This document shows positions 1 to 7,837 of a stretch of 64,000 nucleotides of DNA, in pieces. This stretch comes from Pelagibius sp. CAU 1746. Lineage in GTDB: Bacteria; Pseudomonadota; Alphaproteobacteria; Kiloniellales; Kiloniellaceae. Position 1 is the stretch's first letter, and the number at the start of each line of letters is the position of its first letter. The stretch lies in NCBI RefSeq assembly GCF_039839785.1, contig NZ_JBDOQT010000001.1, positions 1,984,001-2,048,000 of the forward strand, written 5' to 3'. The notes beneath the pieces were generated by a model. The model had not been told where the DNA came from, ran no database searches, and saw only the letters and a list, made by a program, of their open reading frames with translations. Made by a program: the position numbers and the translations under genes.

Positions 1-25
1 GCCCGGCACCGGCGTCGAAGGATTT

Positions 26-772
26 GTGGAGGCTCTCTCGGGGGCCCGCAACACGGCGGAAATCGGGGTCAGGCTGGACGTCGTCCTCAAGGACATGGGC
101 TTCGAGCGCTTCGCCTATGTGCATGTCCGTCCCCCGCTGGGCAAGAAACTGCGCTCTTTCGTGCCGTCCGGCTCGCGCAGCGGCAATCAGGTTCACGAGT
201 TCCTCTCCAGCCTGCCGGATAGCTGGGTCGACTATTATCTCGCTCAGGACTACGGAGACCTGGATCCGACTCTGCAGGCGGCTGTCGGTCGCGTGATGCC
301 CTTTCAGTGGCGTGAGATCGGCTCGCGCAACGACCTGTCCAACGGTCAGCGCAAGGTTCTCGACGAGGCCCGCGACCACGGCATCAGGGACGGCGCCACC
401 ATTCCCATCCACGGTCCCGACAGCGGCCTGTCGACCTTGAGCATCGTCGGCGGCGGCAGCGAGAGCGAATTCCAGGAGGCCTACCGGCGCAGCTATCGCG
501 ACCTGGTCTGGCTGGCCATCAACACGCACCAGGCCTTCCTGAGCCTGGCCGAGAGCGCGCCCGACCAGGGGCGCGTGCGCCTGACCGACCGCGAACGCGA
601 CTGCCTGGTGTGGACGGCACGGGGGAAGACGGCCTGGGAGGTCGGGCAGATCCTCTGCATTTCCGAGGAAACGGTGCTCTTCCACCTGAAGAACGCGACC
701 CGAAAGCTCGGCGTGTTTTCCAAGCACCACGCCGTGGTCAAGGCCGTTATCCAGGGATATATCGTCCCCTAA
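26..772 (+). CDS. LuxR-family acyl-homoserine-lactone-responsive transcriptional regulator
   Basis: Quorum-sensing regulator that binds an acyl-homoserine lactone and activates target promoters. The N-terminal autoinducer domain (about residues 15-165) keeps the family residues: W67 and Y71 in DSWVDYY, D80-P81 in DLDP, W95 in PFQW and Gly in the HGIRDG segment. The C-terminal GerE/LuxR helix-turn-helix starts at LTDRERDCLVW (about residue 190) and includes the conserved WEVGQIL and TVLFHLKNA segments. The GTG at 26 follows GAAGGA with a very short spacer and gives a normal length of 248 residues. The frame stays open to the left edge, so the true start may lie outside the window. The gene sits directly upstream of a LuxI gene on the same strand, which makes it the probable cognate receptor. 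Confidence 0.93.
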   Translation: MEALSGARNTAEIGVRLDVVLKDMGFERFAYVHVRPPLGKKLRSFVPSGSRSGNQVHEFLSSLPDSWVDYYLAQDYGDLDPTLQAAVGRVMPFQWREIGSRNDLSNGQRKVLDEARDHGIRDGATIPIHGPDSGLSTLSIVGGGSESEFQEAYRRSYRDLVWLAINTHQAFLSLAESAPDQGRVRLTDRERDCLVWTARGKTAWEVGQILCISEETVLFHLKNATRKLGVFSKHHAVVKAVIQGYIVP

Positions 773-828
773 ACAGCTGAAACATAACAATTTAACTGGT
801 CCGTGGCCCTCCCGGCCGCGCGTTACCG

Positions 829-871
829 GCTGTCGCCTGCTTCGCGCACCCCCCAGTTCTGGGGGGCTGTC
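829..871. repeat. Palindrome-containing element, copy 1 of 2
   Basis: The segment reads GCTGTCGCCTGC, three bases (ttc), GCGCACCCCC, then a palindromic core and GGGGGCT. The same two blocks with the same three-base gap occur at 49592-49632 upstream of cbpM. The shared left flank (22 of 25 bases identical) shows that at least part of the palindrome's context belongs to a dispersed element. That tempers a pure lux-box reading of the core. Confidence 0.5.
849..866. promoter_or_regulatory. Candidate lux box in the luxI promoter
   Basis: CCCCCCAGTTCTGGGGGG is a perfect inverted repeat of 8-base arms around a TT centre. It lies between luxR and luxI, about 70 bases before the chosen luxI start. 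The CCAGTTCTGG core resembles known LuxR-family operators (18-20 bp dyads with CAG/CTG near the centre). If the dyad is centred near -42, transcription would begin around position 900. It could instead be a transcript hairpin, but no T-run follows it. Confidence 0.5.
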
Positions 872-927
872 TCGGCACTTCCCGCGCGCTCCAATCCTCC
901 CGTCAGATGATGGAGGAACGGGCCGCC

Positions 928-1548
928 GTGATCGATGTCGTAACACCGGATCTCTACCCAGCCTACGCCGAAGAGCTGCGGCTCATGTTCCAGCAGCGCT
1001 ATCGCGTCTTCAAACAGCGCCTGGGCTGGAACGTGCCGGCCAGTGGCGGCGAAGAGCGCGACCAGTTCGACGACTACTATCCCATCTACCTGCTGGCCTT
1101 TGACGAGGGGCGCCGCCTGGCGGGCAGTTGGCGCTTCCTGCCGACCACCGGACCCTACATGCTGCGCAATGTCTTTCCCCAACTTCTGTACGGCGCCAAG
1201 GCGCCCTACCATCCGCTGATCTGGGAGGGCAGCCGCTTCGCGGTAGAGGGCAGGGGCATGCGCCGGCGCACCAGCAGCCACCTGCTCTGCGCGGTGACGG
1301 AAACCTGCATCGCCCTCGGCATCCGCGAGCTCATCACCGTCTACGACGCCCGGATGGAGCGTCTGCTGCCGCGCCTCGGCTGTCCGCCGAAGTGGCAGTC
1401 CCGGGCGGCGCGCATCAATGGCGAACTGGCTTACACCGGCCGTTTCGACATGAACCATGCCACGCTGGCCAGCCTGAGATCTGTGGCCGGCATCCAGCAC
1501 TCCGTAGTTCGCAACGCGCCCTTCCATGATGAAGCCGCGGTTGCCTGA
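928..1548 (+). CDS. LuxI-family acyl-homoserine-lactone synthase
   Basis: Makes an N-acyl-homoserine lactone from S-adenosylmethionine and an acyl donor (acyl-ACP or acyl-CoA). With the GTG at 928 the invariant family residues fall at canonical numbers: R24, F28 and W34 in RYRVFKQRLGW, D45 and D48 in DQFD, R69, F83, and E100 and R103 in WEGSRF. A GGAGG at 912-916 lies at good distance from this GTG, while the upstream ATGs at 907 and 910 have no ribosome site; this decides the start. Length 206 residues is normal. Sequence alone does not give the acyl chain, but an acyl-CoA ligase gene further down the operon makes a CoA-linked donor worth considering. A short gap (57 bases) separates it from the next gene. 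Confidence 0.95.
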   Translation: MIDVVTPDLYPAYAEELRLMFQQRYRVFKQRLGWNVPASGGEERDQFDDYYPIYLLAFDEGRRLAGSWRFLPTTGPYMLRNVFPQLLYGAKAPYHPLIWEGSRFAVEGRGMRRRTSSHLLCAVTETCIALGIRELITVYDARMERLLPRLGCPPKWQSRAARINGELAYTGRFDMNHATLASLRSVAGIQHSVVRNAPFHDEAAVA

Positions 1549-1605
1549 CCGTGACCCCCATGGCTCTCCGGCAAAGAGCCGCTGATTGAGATGAAGGAGG
1601 ACAAG

Positions 1606-1866
1606 ATGTCTGAGAAAAATGGTCCGATCGAACTGAAACTCTTGGATCCGCTGCAGGATGCGGCGGCGATCAAGAGATGCCTCGAATACCTGCGTATCGA
1701 GGCCGGACGCACGGGATTGCATTTCGCGGCGCACCTGATCGGCGTTGCCGCGGAAGCGGTATCCGACTCCATCGCGCTGTCGGAAAAGTCTCTGGCCAAA
1801 GTCGACCGCGACGGCACGGCGCGGTTCTCTCCGGCCTCCATCAGCGAGATAACCCGGCGGCATTGA
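1606..1866 (+). CDS. Small hypothetical protein following luxI
   Basis: An 86-residue soluble, mixed-charge protein with no motif I recognise. The central part (about residues 18-62, around LKLLDPLQDAAAIKRC and LHFAAHLIGVAAEAV) looks alpha-helical. AAGGAGG at 1594-1600 sits just ahead of the ATG at 1606, so I prefer this start to the ATG at 1591, which overlaps the ribosome site. It lies 57 bases behind luxI and 70 bases before the P450 gene on the same strand, so it is probably co-transcribed with both. Possible roles are a modulator of the synthase or an accessory protein for the pathway; both are guesses from position only. Confidence 0.72.
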   Translation: MSEKNGPIELKLLDPLQDAAAIKRCLEYLRIEAGRTGLHFAAHLIGVAAEAVSDSIALSEKSLAKVDRDGTARFSPASISEITRRH

Positions 1867-1936
1867 GCGGTCGTTGAGGAACATGCCGCCCGCGGCGAGG
1901 TGACGCCGCGCGGCGGCGGGGAAGGGGAGAAGACCG

Positions 1937-3349
1937 ATGAGCTTGGCTTTCGATCACGCAACCGAAGACCTTGTCGCCGGCCGTCGCGGCGAGGCGGCGG
2001 CCGTTGCCCCGGCGAAGCTGAAGGGACGTCCTCTTCTGGGCGTGCTGCCGGAGTTGCGCGCCGACCCCTTGCGGTTCTTCACCCGTGTCGCGCGCGACCA
2101 TGGCGATGCGGTCGAGCTGTCCGTCGGCCCCGACAGGGTTCTGATGCTGAACAGCCCGTCGATGATCCGCCACGTGTTGCAGGACAATCGCCTGAACTAT
2201 GAGAAGAGCAAGTTCTACGACGTTCTGCGCTCCATCCTGGGCGACGGCATCTTTCTGGCCGAAGGCGAGGAATGGCTGTCCCAGCGCAAGACCGCCGGGC
2301 GCAGTTTCCAGGGTTGCCAGCTGCGCAGCATGACCGCGTCCATGCAGGAGGCGGTGGCCGACCTGGAGCGTCGCTGGTCGGACCTGGCGGCCCGAAGGAC
2401 GGTCGTCGACGTGATCCCGGAGATGATGCGCCTCACCCTCGACATCCTCATGAGTACGCTTTTCAGCCTGCGTCTCGAAGACCGGCATGAAGAGGTTTTT
2501 CGCGCGCTGACGGTGATTCTGCAGGATGCCGAGAAGCGTATCTGGTCGCCGCTCGGCTTGCCGCGCTGGCTGCCGACCCGGCGTAACCGCGAGGTGCGCG
2601 CTGCGCTCGCCAGCTTCGACCGTTTCGTTCTGGATTTGGTGGCCGCGCGGCGCGCCGCACCGCCGCGCGGGGAGGGCGCCGAGAGCGACCTGCTCGACCT
2701 ACTGCTGGCGAACCAGAACGGCCGCAGCGACCGCCAGCTTTGCGGGCAGATCCAGTCGATGATCCTGGCCGGCCACGAGACCACGGCCAACGCCTTGACC
2801 TGGTGCTGGTATCTGTTGTCGCTGCATCCGGAATCCCTGCGCCGCCTGCGCGGTGAGGCCCGCGCGGTGCTGAACGGACGCATGGCCGGCTTCGCCGAAC
2901 TGCCGGCGCTGAAATACACGCGCATGGTCTTCGACGAGTCCCTGCGTCTCTATCCGCCGCTGTGGACCTTCTCGCGCACCGCGGTCGCCGACGACCGCAT
3001 CGACGGCCTGCAGGTGCCCGCCGGCACCAACGTCATGCTGAACATGTTCGCCGTGCACCGCCGGCCTGAACTGTGGGACAATCCCGAAGGCTTCGACCCC
3101 GCCCGCTTCGATACGGAATCGGCCGATGCGGCGGGGCAGCGTTTCGCCTACTTCCCCTTCAGCGACGGCCCGCGCACCTGTCTGGGCGAGCGCTTCGCGG
3201 TGCTGGAGTCCATGATCGCCATCTCGGCCATCGTGCAGCGCTTCGACCTGCAACTGCTGCCCGGCCAGAACGTCGAGCCGGAGCCGATGATCACGCTGCG
3301 CCCGCGCGGGCCGCTGCTGATGCGGATCTGCCCGGCGCCGGCCGCCTGA
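1937..3349 (+). CDS. Cytochrome P450
   Basis: Haem-thiolate monooxygenase of 470 residues. Visible hallmarks in order: C-helix EEWLSQRK (about 111-118), I-helix oxygen-binding motif AGHETT (278-283), ExxR motif ESLR (334-337), the PERF-like region GFDPARFD (385-392), and the haem loop FPFSDGPRTCLGERF with ligand C415. The overall pattern resembles bacterial CYP4-like or fatty-acid-hydroxylase-type P450s more than terpene-type enzymes, but the substrate cannot be read from sequence. GGGGAGAAGACCG precedes the ATG. No ferredoxin or reductase gene lies in the window, so electrons must come from partners elsewhere. Position behind luxI and before an exporter and an acyl-CoA ligase suggests it oxidises the acyl precursor or the product of this operon. 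Confidence 0.95.
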   Translation: MSLAFDHATEDLVAGRRGEAAAVAPAKLKGRPLLGVLPELRADPLRFFTRVARDHGDAVELSVGPDRVLMLNSPSMIRHVLQDNRLNYEKSKFYDVLRSILGDGIFLAEGEEWLSQRKTAGRSFQGCQLRSMTASMQEAVADLERRWSDLAARRTVVDVIPEMMRLTLDILMSTLFSLRLEDRHEEVFRALTVILQDAEKRIWSPLGLPRWLPTRRNREVRAALASFDRFVLDLVAARRAAPPRGEGAESDLLDLLLANQNGRSDRQLCGQIQSMILAGHETTANALTWCWYLLSLHPESLRRLRGEARAVLNGRMAGFAELPALKYTRMVFDESLRLYPPLWTFSRTAVADDRIDGLQVPAGTNVMLNMFAVHRRPELWDNPEGFDPARFDTESADAAGQRFAYFPFSDGPRTCLGERFAVLESMIAISAIVQRFDLQLLPGQNVEPEPMITLRPRGPLLMRICPAPAA

Positions 3350-3367
3350 CCGCCGGGAGCCCGAAGC

Positions 3368-4531
3368 ATGCCCGTCCCGATGCTGATCGCGCTCGCCTAT
3401 CTGGTGGGCTTGGGGATCGTCTATCCCTTTCTGCCGTTTCAGGCGCTGGCGCTGGGTGCGAGTCCGCTGACCGTTTCCCTGCTGCTGGTCACCGATACCG
3501 TCGTGGTGCTGCTGCTGGCGCCGGTCTGGGGCCGGCTCAGCGACCGCTTGGGGCGGCGGCGGGTGATCTTCCTGGCCATGGCGACGGCGCCTTTCGCCAA
3601 TCTGCTGCTGGCCCATGCCGACGGCCTGGCGCTGCTGTTCCTGGCGCGGGCCTGCGCCGGCGTCAGCAATGCCGCGATCCCGGTGATCCAGGCGCTGGTC
3701 GCCGACCGAACTTCTACGCAGACCCGGGTCTGGGGCATGGCCAATGTGAACGCAGCTTATGGGCTGGCTTTCATCATCGGGCCGCTGTTGGGCCGGCAGT
3801 TGCTTGGCGCCGGCGGCGACGACTACCACGGCGCCGCGCTGGGGGCCGCAGGCTTCGCGGTGCTGTCGATCCTCTTGACGCTGCTGCTCGGGGCGGATGC
3901 CGGGCGGCCCCCTGGGCAGCCCCTGTCGGCGCACCTCAGAGTGTCCTCACGGCGCATCGTCATGGCGCCGCTCTGCTTCGCCCCGATCGCGCTTATGGCC
4001 GTACTGTCCTTCGTCTACGCCTCCATGGATTCGACCCTGGGGTTATGGTCGCAGCGTGTCCTGGACTGGGATGCGCGCGACGTCTCGCTGGCCTTCACCC
4101 TGGCCGGCGCCTCGGCGGTCTTCAGTCTCTGGGTGCTGATCCCGAAGCTCTGCCGGCGTTACGGGGAAGGGCGGGTGACCGCCGGGGCCAGCGCCGCCAT
4201 GGGCGTGGGTTTCCTGCTCTTCGTGCTGTGGCCCGGCGACCTCGCGGTCGCCCTGGCGCTGATGCTGCTGGGCGCGGGCATTGCCATGTGCCTGTCCTGC
4301 CTGCAATCGCTGCTGTCGAAAGCCACGCCGGATGGCGTGCAGGGCTCCGCCATGGGCCTCAATCACGCGGTGCTCAGCTTCGCGCGCATCCTGGGGCCGG
4401 TCTGGGGGGGCTTCGCCCTCGGCAGCCTTGGCGTCGGCTGGCCGTACCTCGTCGGCGCGCTGCTGACCTTCGTCGCGCTGGCCGTGGTGATCTGGATCTA
4501 CCGGCCCGAAGCGCGCGCGCAGCCGGGCTGA
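3368..4531 (+). CDS. MFS transporter, DHA1-like exporter
   Basis: Integral inner-membrane protein of 387 residues with about twelve hydrophobic segments. The loop after the second segment carries the major-facilitator motif A (GRLSDRLGRRRV, about residues 55-66), and later motif-C-like Gly-rich stretches (YGLAFIIGPLLG) point to a proton-driven drug or metabolite exporter. It begins 18 bases after the P450 stop and ends 27 bases before the acyl-CoA ligase. An exporter inside a quorum-sensing biosynthetic operon most simply removes the finished small molecule or gives self-protection. The substrate is unknown. Confidence 0.88.
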   Translation: MPVPMLIALAYLVGLGIVYPFLPFQALALGASPLTVSLLLVTDTVVVLLLAPVWGRLSDRLGRRRVIFLAMATAPFANLLLAHADGLALLFLARACAGVSNAAIPVIQALVADRTSTQTRVWGMANVNAAYGLAFIIGPLLGRQLLGAGGDDYHGAALGAAGFAVLSILLTLLLGADAGRPPGQPLSAHLRVSSRRIVMAPLCFAPIALMAVLSFVYASMDSTLGLWSQRVLDWDARDVSLAFTLAGASAVFSLWVLIPKLCRRYGEGRVTAGASAAMGVGFLLFVLWPGDLAVALALMLLGAGIAMCLSCLQSLLSKATPDGVQGSAMGLNHAVLSFARILGPVWGGFALGSLGVGWPYLVGALLTFVALAVVIWIYRPEARAQPG

Positions 4532-4558
4532 GTCCCGTCGCAAGAGGGAGAGAGAGTC

Positions 4559-6133
4559 ATGTCGAACGTCGCGTCCTTTCTCGACAGCGCTGCCGCGCGG
4601 CAGCCGCGGGCCCAGGCGCTGATCCACGAGGGGCGAAGCTTCGATTTCGCTCAGTTGCGGAGCATGGCCGGCCAGGTGGCCAACGGCCTGCGGGCGGCGG
4701 GCTACGGCCCTGGCAGCCGCATCGCGCTGGCCTGCGGCAACCGGCCGGGCTTCCTCGCCGCCTACTACGGCATCTTGAAGATCGGTGGCCTGGCGGTGGT
4801 GCTGAGCACCACGCTGCGTGAGCGCGACATCCGCTTCCAGCTTGAGGATTCCGGCGCCGAGGCCCTGCTGACCTACGACGGCCCGGCAGGTGCTCCGGGC
4901 GATGCCAGCTACGGCGAGCAGGCCCTGGCCGCCGCCGAGGCCGCAGCGGCCTGCCGGCAGGCCTGGGTCATTCCCGCCGACATCGCCGCAGCCTCGCCCA
5001 TCGCCGGCACTCGGGCGCTCAGCGACCTCATGGCGGGGCAGCCGGATCACGCGCGGACCCACGGCTATGCGGCCGATGCTACCGCGGTGCTGCTCTACAC
5101 CTCCGGCTCCACCGGCCGCCCGAAAGGCGTCGAACTGACCCAGGCGAACCTGCTCGCCATGACCCGCATCAACCAGGCCCTGGCGCCGCGCGCGAGCACC
5201 CGGGTGCGGCTCATCTCGACGCCGCTGTTCCACGTCATGGGCCAGGTCTGCGGGCTCAACCTGGCCATGCTGAACGGCGAGACCCTGGTGCTGGTCGAAG
5301 GCTTCGACCCGGCGCAGATCTGGCGGCTGATCGTCGAGCGGAACGTCAGCTACTTCGTGCATATGCCGATCTACTACCAGTATCTCATGGAGCGCGCCGA
5401 CGGCGTCGACACCGCGGCGGTGCGGGCCTCCTTGCGCCTCTGCGCCACCGGCGGCGCGCCATTGCAGGCGGGCCTGTCGGAGGCCTTCGCCGAGCGCTTC
5501 GGCCTGCCCATCGTGCCCGGCTACGGCCTCACCGAAGCGTCTTCGATCGTCGCCTGGGGCGGGACACGGGACGGCGGCTCGGTGCTGTCGGGACGGGGCC
5601 TCAGGCCCACCACGGTCGGCCCGGCGGTGCCGGGCGTCGAGGTGGCGCTGGAGGCGGGCGGCGCCCTGAGCGCCCTGCCGGGCGCCCAGGGCGAGATCCT
5701 GCTGCGCGGACCGGGGGTGATGAAGGGCTACCTCAACCTGCCCGAGGTCACCGCACGGACGCTGCGTGGCGGTTGGCTCAGGACCGGCGATATCGGCCGC
5801 TTCGACGAGGCCGGGCGCCTCGACATCCTGGGCCGCGCCGACGACAAGATCCTGCGCGGCGAGGAGCATATCTACCCGGCCGAGGTGGAGGCGGTGCTGA
5901 AGGCCCATCCAGCGGTCGCCGAGGCGGCGGTGATCGGCGTGCCCGACGACTACCTGGGTCAGGAGGCCAAGACCTTCGTGGTGCTGCGTGACGGCTGCAG
6001 CCTGGCCGCGGAAGACCTGCTCGGCTGGCTGGCGCGCGAGCTGCCCGACGGCAAGTGCCCGGGACTGGTCGAGTTCCAGGCGGCGCTGCCCCTGACCCCT
6101 ACCGGCAAGGTGGCGCGCCACCTGCTGTACTAG
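4559..6133 (+). CDS. AMP-forming acyl-CoA synthetase (fatty or aryl acid CoA ligase)
   Basis: ANL-superfamily adenylating enzyme of 524 residues that activates a carboxylic acid with ATP and joins it to CoA. Seen: P-loop-like LLYTSGSTGRPKG (about 177-189), A5 motif GYGLTEAS, the GWLRTGDIG motif, hinge region DILGRADDKILRGEEHIYP, and the C-terminal catalytic lysine K517 in LTPTGKVA. GAGGGAGAGAGAG precedes the ATG. As last gene of the luxI operon it could supply an acyl-CoA for the LuxI synthase, as in the aryl-HSL systems where a CoA-linked acid is the donor, or feed the P450 pathway. Whether the acid is aliphatic or aromatic is not decided by these motifs. Confidence 0.93.
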   Translation: MSNVASFLDSAAARQPRAQALIHEGRSFDFAQLRSMAGQVANGLRAAGYGPGSRIALACGNRPGFLAAYYGILKIGGLAVVLSTTLRERDIRFQLEDSGAEALLTYDGPAGAPGDASYGEQALAAAEAAAACRQAWVIPADIAAASPIAGTRALSDLMAGQPDHARTHGYAADATAVLLYTSGSTGRPKGVELTQANLLAMTRINQALAPRASTRVRLISTPLFHVMGQVCGLNLAMLNGETLVLVEGFDPAQIWRLIVERNVSYFVHMPIYYQYLMERADGVDTAAVRASLRLCATGGAPLQAGLSEAFAERFGLPIVPGYGLTEASSIVAWGGTRDGGSVLSGRGLRPTTVGPAVPGVEVALEAGGALSALPGAQGEILLRGPGVMKGYLNLPEVTARTLRGGWLRTGDIGRFDEAGRLDILGRADDKILRGEEHIYPAEVEAVLKAHPAVAEAAVIGVPDDYLGQEAKTFVVLRDGCSLAAEDLLGWLARELPDGKCPGLVEFQAALPLTPTGKVARHLLY

Positions 6134-6365
6134 GTGTCTCGTATAAACCGGCCACTGCCACTCACGGAACCCGACCACGGATTTCGGGTAAGCGCTGGAG
6201 AGCAGACCTGCTTGCTGACGCAAAGCCTTGGCCGCTGTGTGCCAAGAGGAGAACTGAGCGCCGGCTATCGCGGCATACCTAAGCGAACGCGAAAGGAGTT
6301 CTTAAATTCTGCTTCTCATGCTTCGCGACGCATGGACTCAGTAGCCACCTGAAAAGGACGCAGCC

Positions 6366-6734
6366 GTGACAAATTTGGCAAAACTCTTCGCCTTGGCATT
6401 GCTGGTGTTGAGCCAAACAAGCATTGCAAATGCTCAGCAATCCGGGACAGAGCCAACAGACTTGGTTTGCGATATCGGTCCGACCACAAAGGCTTTCGGC
6501 GGTTCGCAGTGGCTCGTTTACAGTTGCAGCGATAGACGCACGGTAGTTGTCATGTCGGTACCAGGTAATGCAGCCGCGCCGTTCTATTTCGTGCTCCATC
6601 CTTCCGAGACTGGCTACCGCCTAGGCGGAGAAGGAACCGGAAACCAAGAACTCACTGCCGCGGCATTCAATGAGCTCCAGGCTCTATCTGCAACGGACAT
6701 CGAAACCCTGATTCAGGAAACGAGACGACGCTGA
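6366..6734 (+). CDS. Hypothetical secreted protein
   Basis: A 122-residue product with a clear Sec signal peptide: MTNLAKLFALALLVLSQT, cleavage likely after ANA (about residue 23). The mature part has two cysteines (LVCDIGP and VYSCSDR) that could form a disulfide. I recognise no family. A GTG start at 6366 follows AAAAGGACG at a good distance. Base composition is visibly more AT-rich than the flanking genes, as it is for the next gene, which suggests later arrival. The 232 bases before it (6134-6365) hold no gene that I can see. Confidence 0.68.
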   Translation: MTNLAKLFALALLVLSQTSIANAQQSGTEPTDLVCDIGPTTKAFGGSQWLVYSCSDRRTVVVMSVPGNAAAPFYFVLHPSETGYRLGGEGTGNQELTAAAFNELQALSATDIETLIQETRRR

Positions 6735-6836
6735 AGCTGGTTGTGACTACATCTCCCAGGGCGACGGCGCGACGCACTAAGTCAGCATTTAGCATCGATC
6801 ACGATGCAATTTCCGCGCCGGGTGAAAAGCGAACGA

Positions 6837-7097
6837 CTATTTGTGGCTACCGCAGAACCAAGGTGTCGCCACTATGAACTTTTCTGCATCTGCTGGCGAA
6901 GCGAAGGGACCGACCAACTTTCCTGAATGCCTGTTCTTGAATGTAGTCCCTTCGACCCATTCCTGCTCATCGATATAGGTCTCACCGTTTTCGAACTCCA
7001 GCACGTCAACAGCCCGTTTTCCGTCCTCGCTGTAGAGCTTGAACGCGCTTCGGTATTCTTGCCCTTGTATCGAAGATTTACTCATTCGCCGACTCAC
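6837..7097 (-). CDS. Hypothetical small protein
   Basis: An 86-residue acidic and aromatic-rich soluble protein without recognised motif. It has no signal peptide. A GTG at 7097 and an ATG at 7085 (MSKSS) are both possible starts, and neither has a strong ribosome site. It points toward the secreted-protein gene at 6366-6734, so the two are convergent. Codon use and GC are lower than in the neighbours. Coding status is supported mainly by the uninterrupted frame and plausible composition. Confidence 0.5.
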   Translation of the reverse strand: MSRRMSKSSIQGQEYRSAFKLYSEDGKRAVDVLEFENGETYIDEQEWVEGTTFKNRHSGKLVGPFASPADAEKFIVATPWFCGSHK

Positions 7098-7285
7098 ATT
7101 GGGTACTGGCTACGGACCAGACACCATGCCTGGAAGTCGTTAACCAAGTATCAAGCGGCGTTCATGAACCGATAGGACGATGTCTGCCTCTGCTGTCACG
7201 GCAATCGATTGAAGATGTCCGGTGATGAATTGGGAGCGGGTATTGAGTCGTCGCCGCTGTCATGACCTACCGGCACAACAAGGTT

Positions 7286-7293
7286 ATGGTTAA
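7286..7293 (-). promoter_or_regulatory. TTAACCAT motif, possible CtrA half-site
   Basis: The octamer TTAACCAT (reverse strand) lies 87 bases before the PilZ gene. TTAACCAT-type half-sites are associated with the alphaproteobacterial cell-cycle regulator CtrA. The same octamer occurs at 9226-9233 and 21430-21437, also in gene-free DNA. Binding is inference. Confidence 0.3.
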
Positions 7294-7379
7294 TAAATCC
7301 CTGTCGGCGCGTAACGTTTTCTACAGAAGCCGGCCCTAGAGTCCTTCCCCGCCGCGACAAGAAGAACGAGGAGGGGCGG

Positions 7380-7733
7380 GTGAACCGCAACGGCATGAAG
7401 GTCATGCGCAAGGAGCGCCGCCGCGACCGGCGGCGCGGCTTGAACCTGGAGGCCACCCTGGGCGGCCATGAGGTGGTGCTGACCGATCTCAGCGCCGCCG
7501 GCTTCGGCGCGGCGCTGGACGCCACCGACCGTACGCCCTTCAGTTTCCGGCTGGGCGCCCAGTCCCGCTTGGAGCTGAAGGCGCCGCAGGGCGCGCCGCT
7601 GAGCCTCTCCGTGGAGATTGTCCGCGAAATGGGGGACAACGGCGTGGTGGGCGGTGTCTTTATCGGCCTGACCGACGCGGCCTACAACGCCATCGAAGGT
7701 ATCCTGACCGGCCGCTCGCAGCGCCGGGGCTGA
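7380..7733 (+). CDS. PilZ-domain protein
   Basis: A 117-residue PilZ protein, a family that binds cyclic di-GMP. Both parts of the ligand signature are present: the arginine-rich RRDRRRG near residues 14-20 (RxxxR) and DLSAAGFG near residues 36-43 (D/NxSxxG). The domain is stand-alone with a basic N-terminus. The GTG at 7380 follows GAGGAGGGGC, a strong ribosome site; the ATG at 7395 is a weaker alternative. No neighbour shares an obvious pathway. It probably affects motility or surface properties, as single-domain PilZ proteins often do. Confidence 0.85.
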   Translation: MNRNGMKVMRKERRRDRRRGLNLEATLGGHEVVLTDLSAAGFGAALDATDRTPFSFRLGAQSRLELKAPQGAPLSLSVEIVREMGDNGVVGGVFIGLTDAAYNAIEGILTGRSQRRG

Positions 7734-7757
7734 GCGCTCCGCAGCGCGCATAAACGA

Positions 7758-7783
7758 AACGGGCCGGCTTTCGCCGGCCCGTT
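7758..7783. terminator. Bidirectional hairpin terminator
   Basis: An 11-bp perfect stem (AACGGGCCGGC with its complement) around a TTTC loop lies between the convergent PilZ and wall-hydrolase genes. Short A/T runs flank the stem on both sides. It fits a shared terminator. Confidence 0.75.
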
Positions 7784-7837
7784 CGGGATGCCGTTTCTCG
7801 TTCGCCTTGTCTAAGCCGTGTTCTCGCGCCGCGCCCT

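Noticed and set aside
849-866. Palindrome read as the luxR terminator
   Set aside because: Two-base centre and no following T-run make an intrinsic terminator unlikely. An operator or repeat core fits better.
4043-6223. Long minus-strand frame opposite the acyl-CoA ligase and MFS genes
   Set aside because: Composition is Arg/Gln/His/Gly-rich shadow sequence with no motif, and both plus-strand genes are complete.
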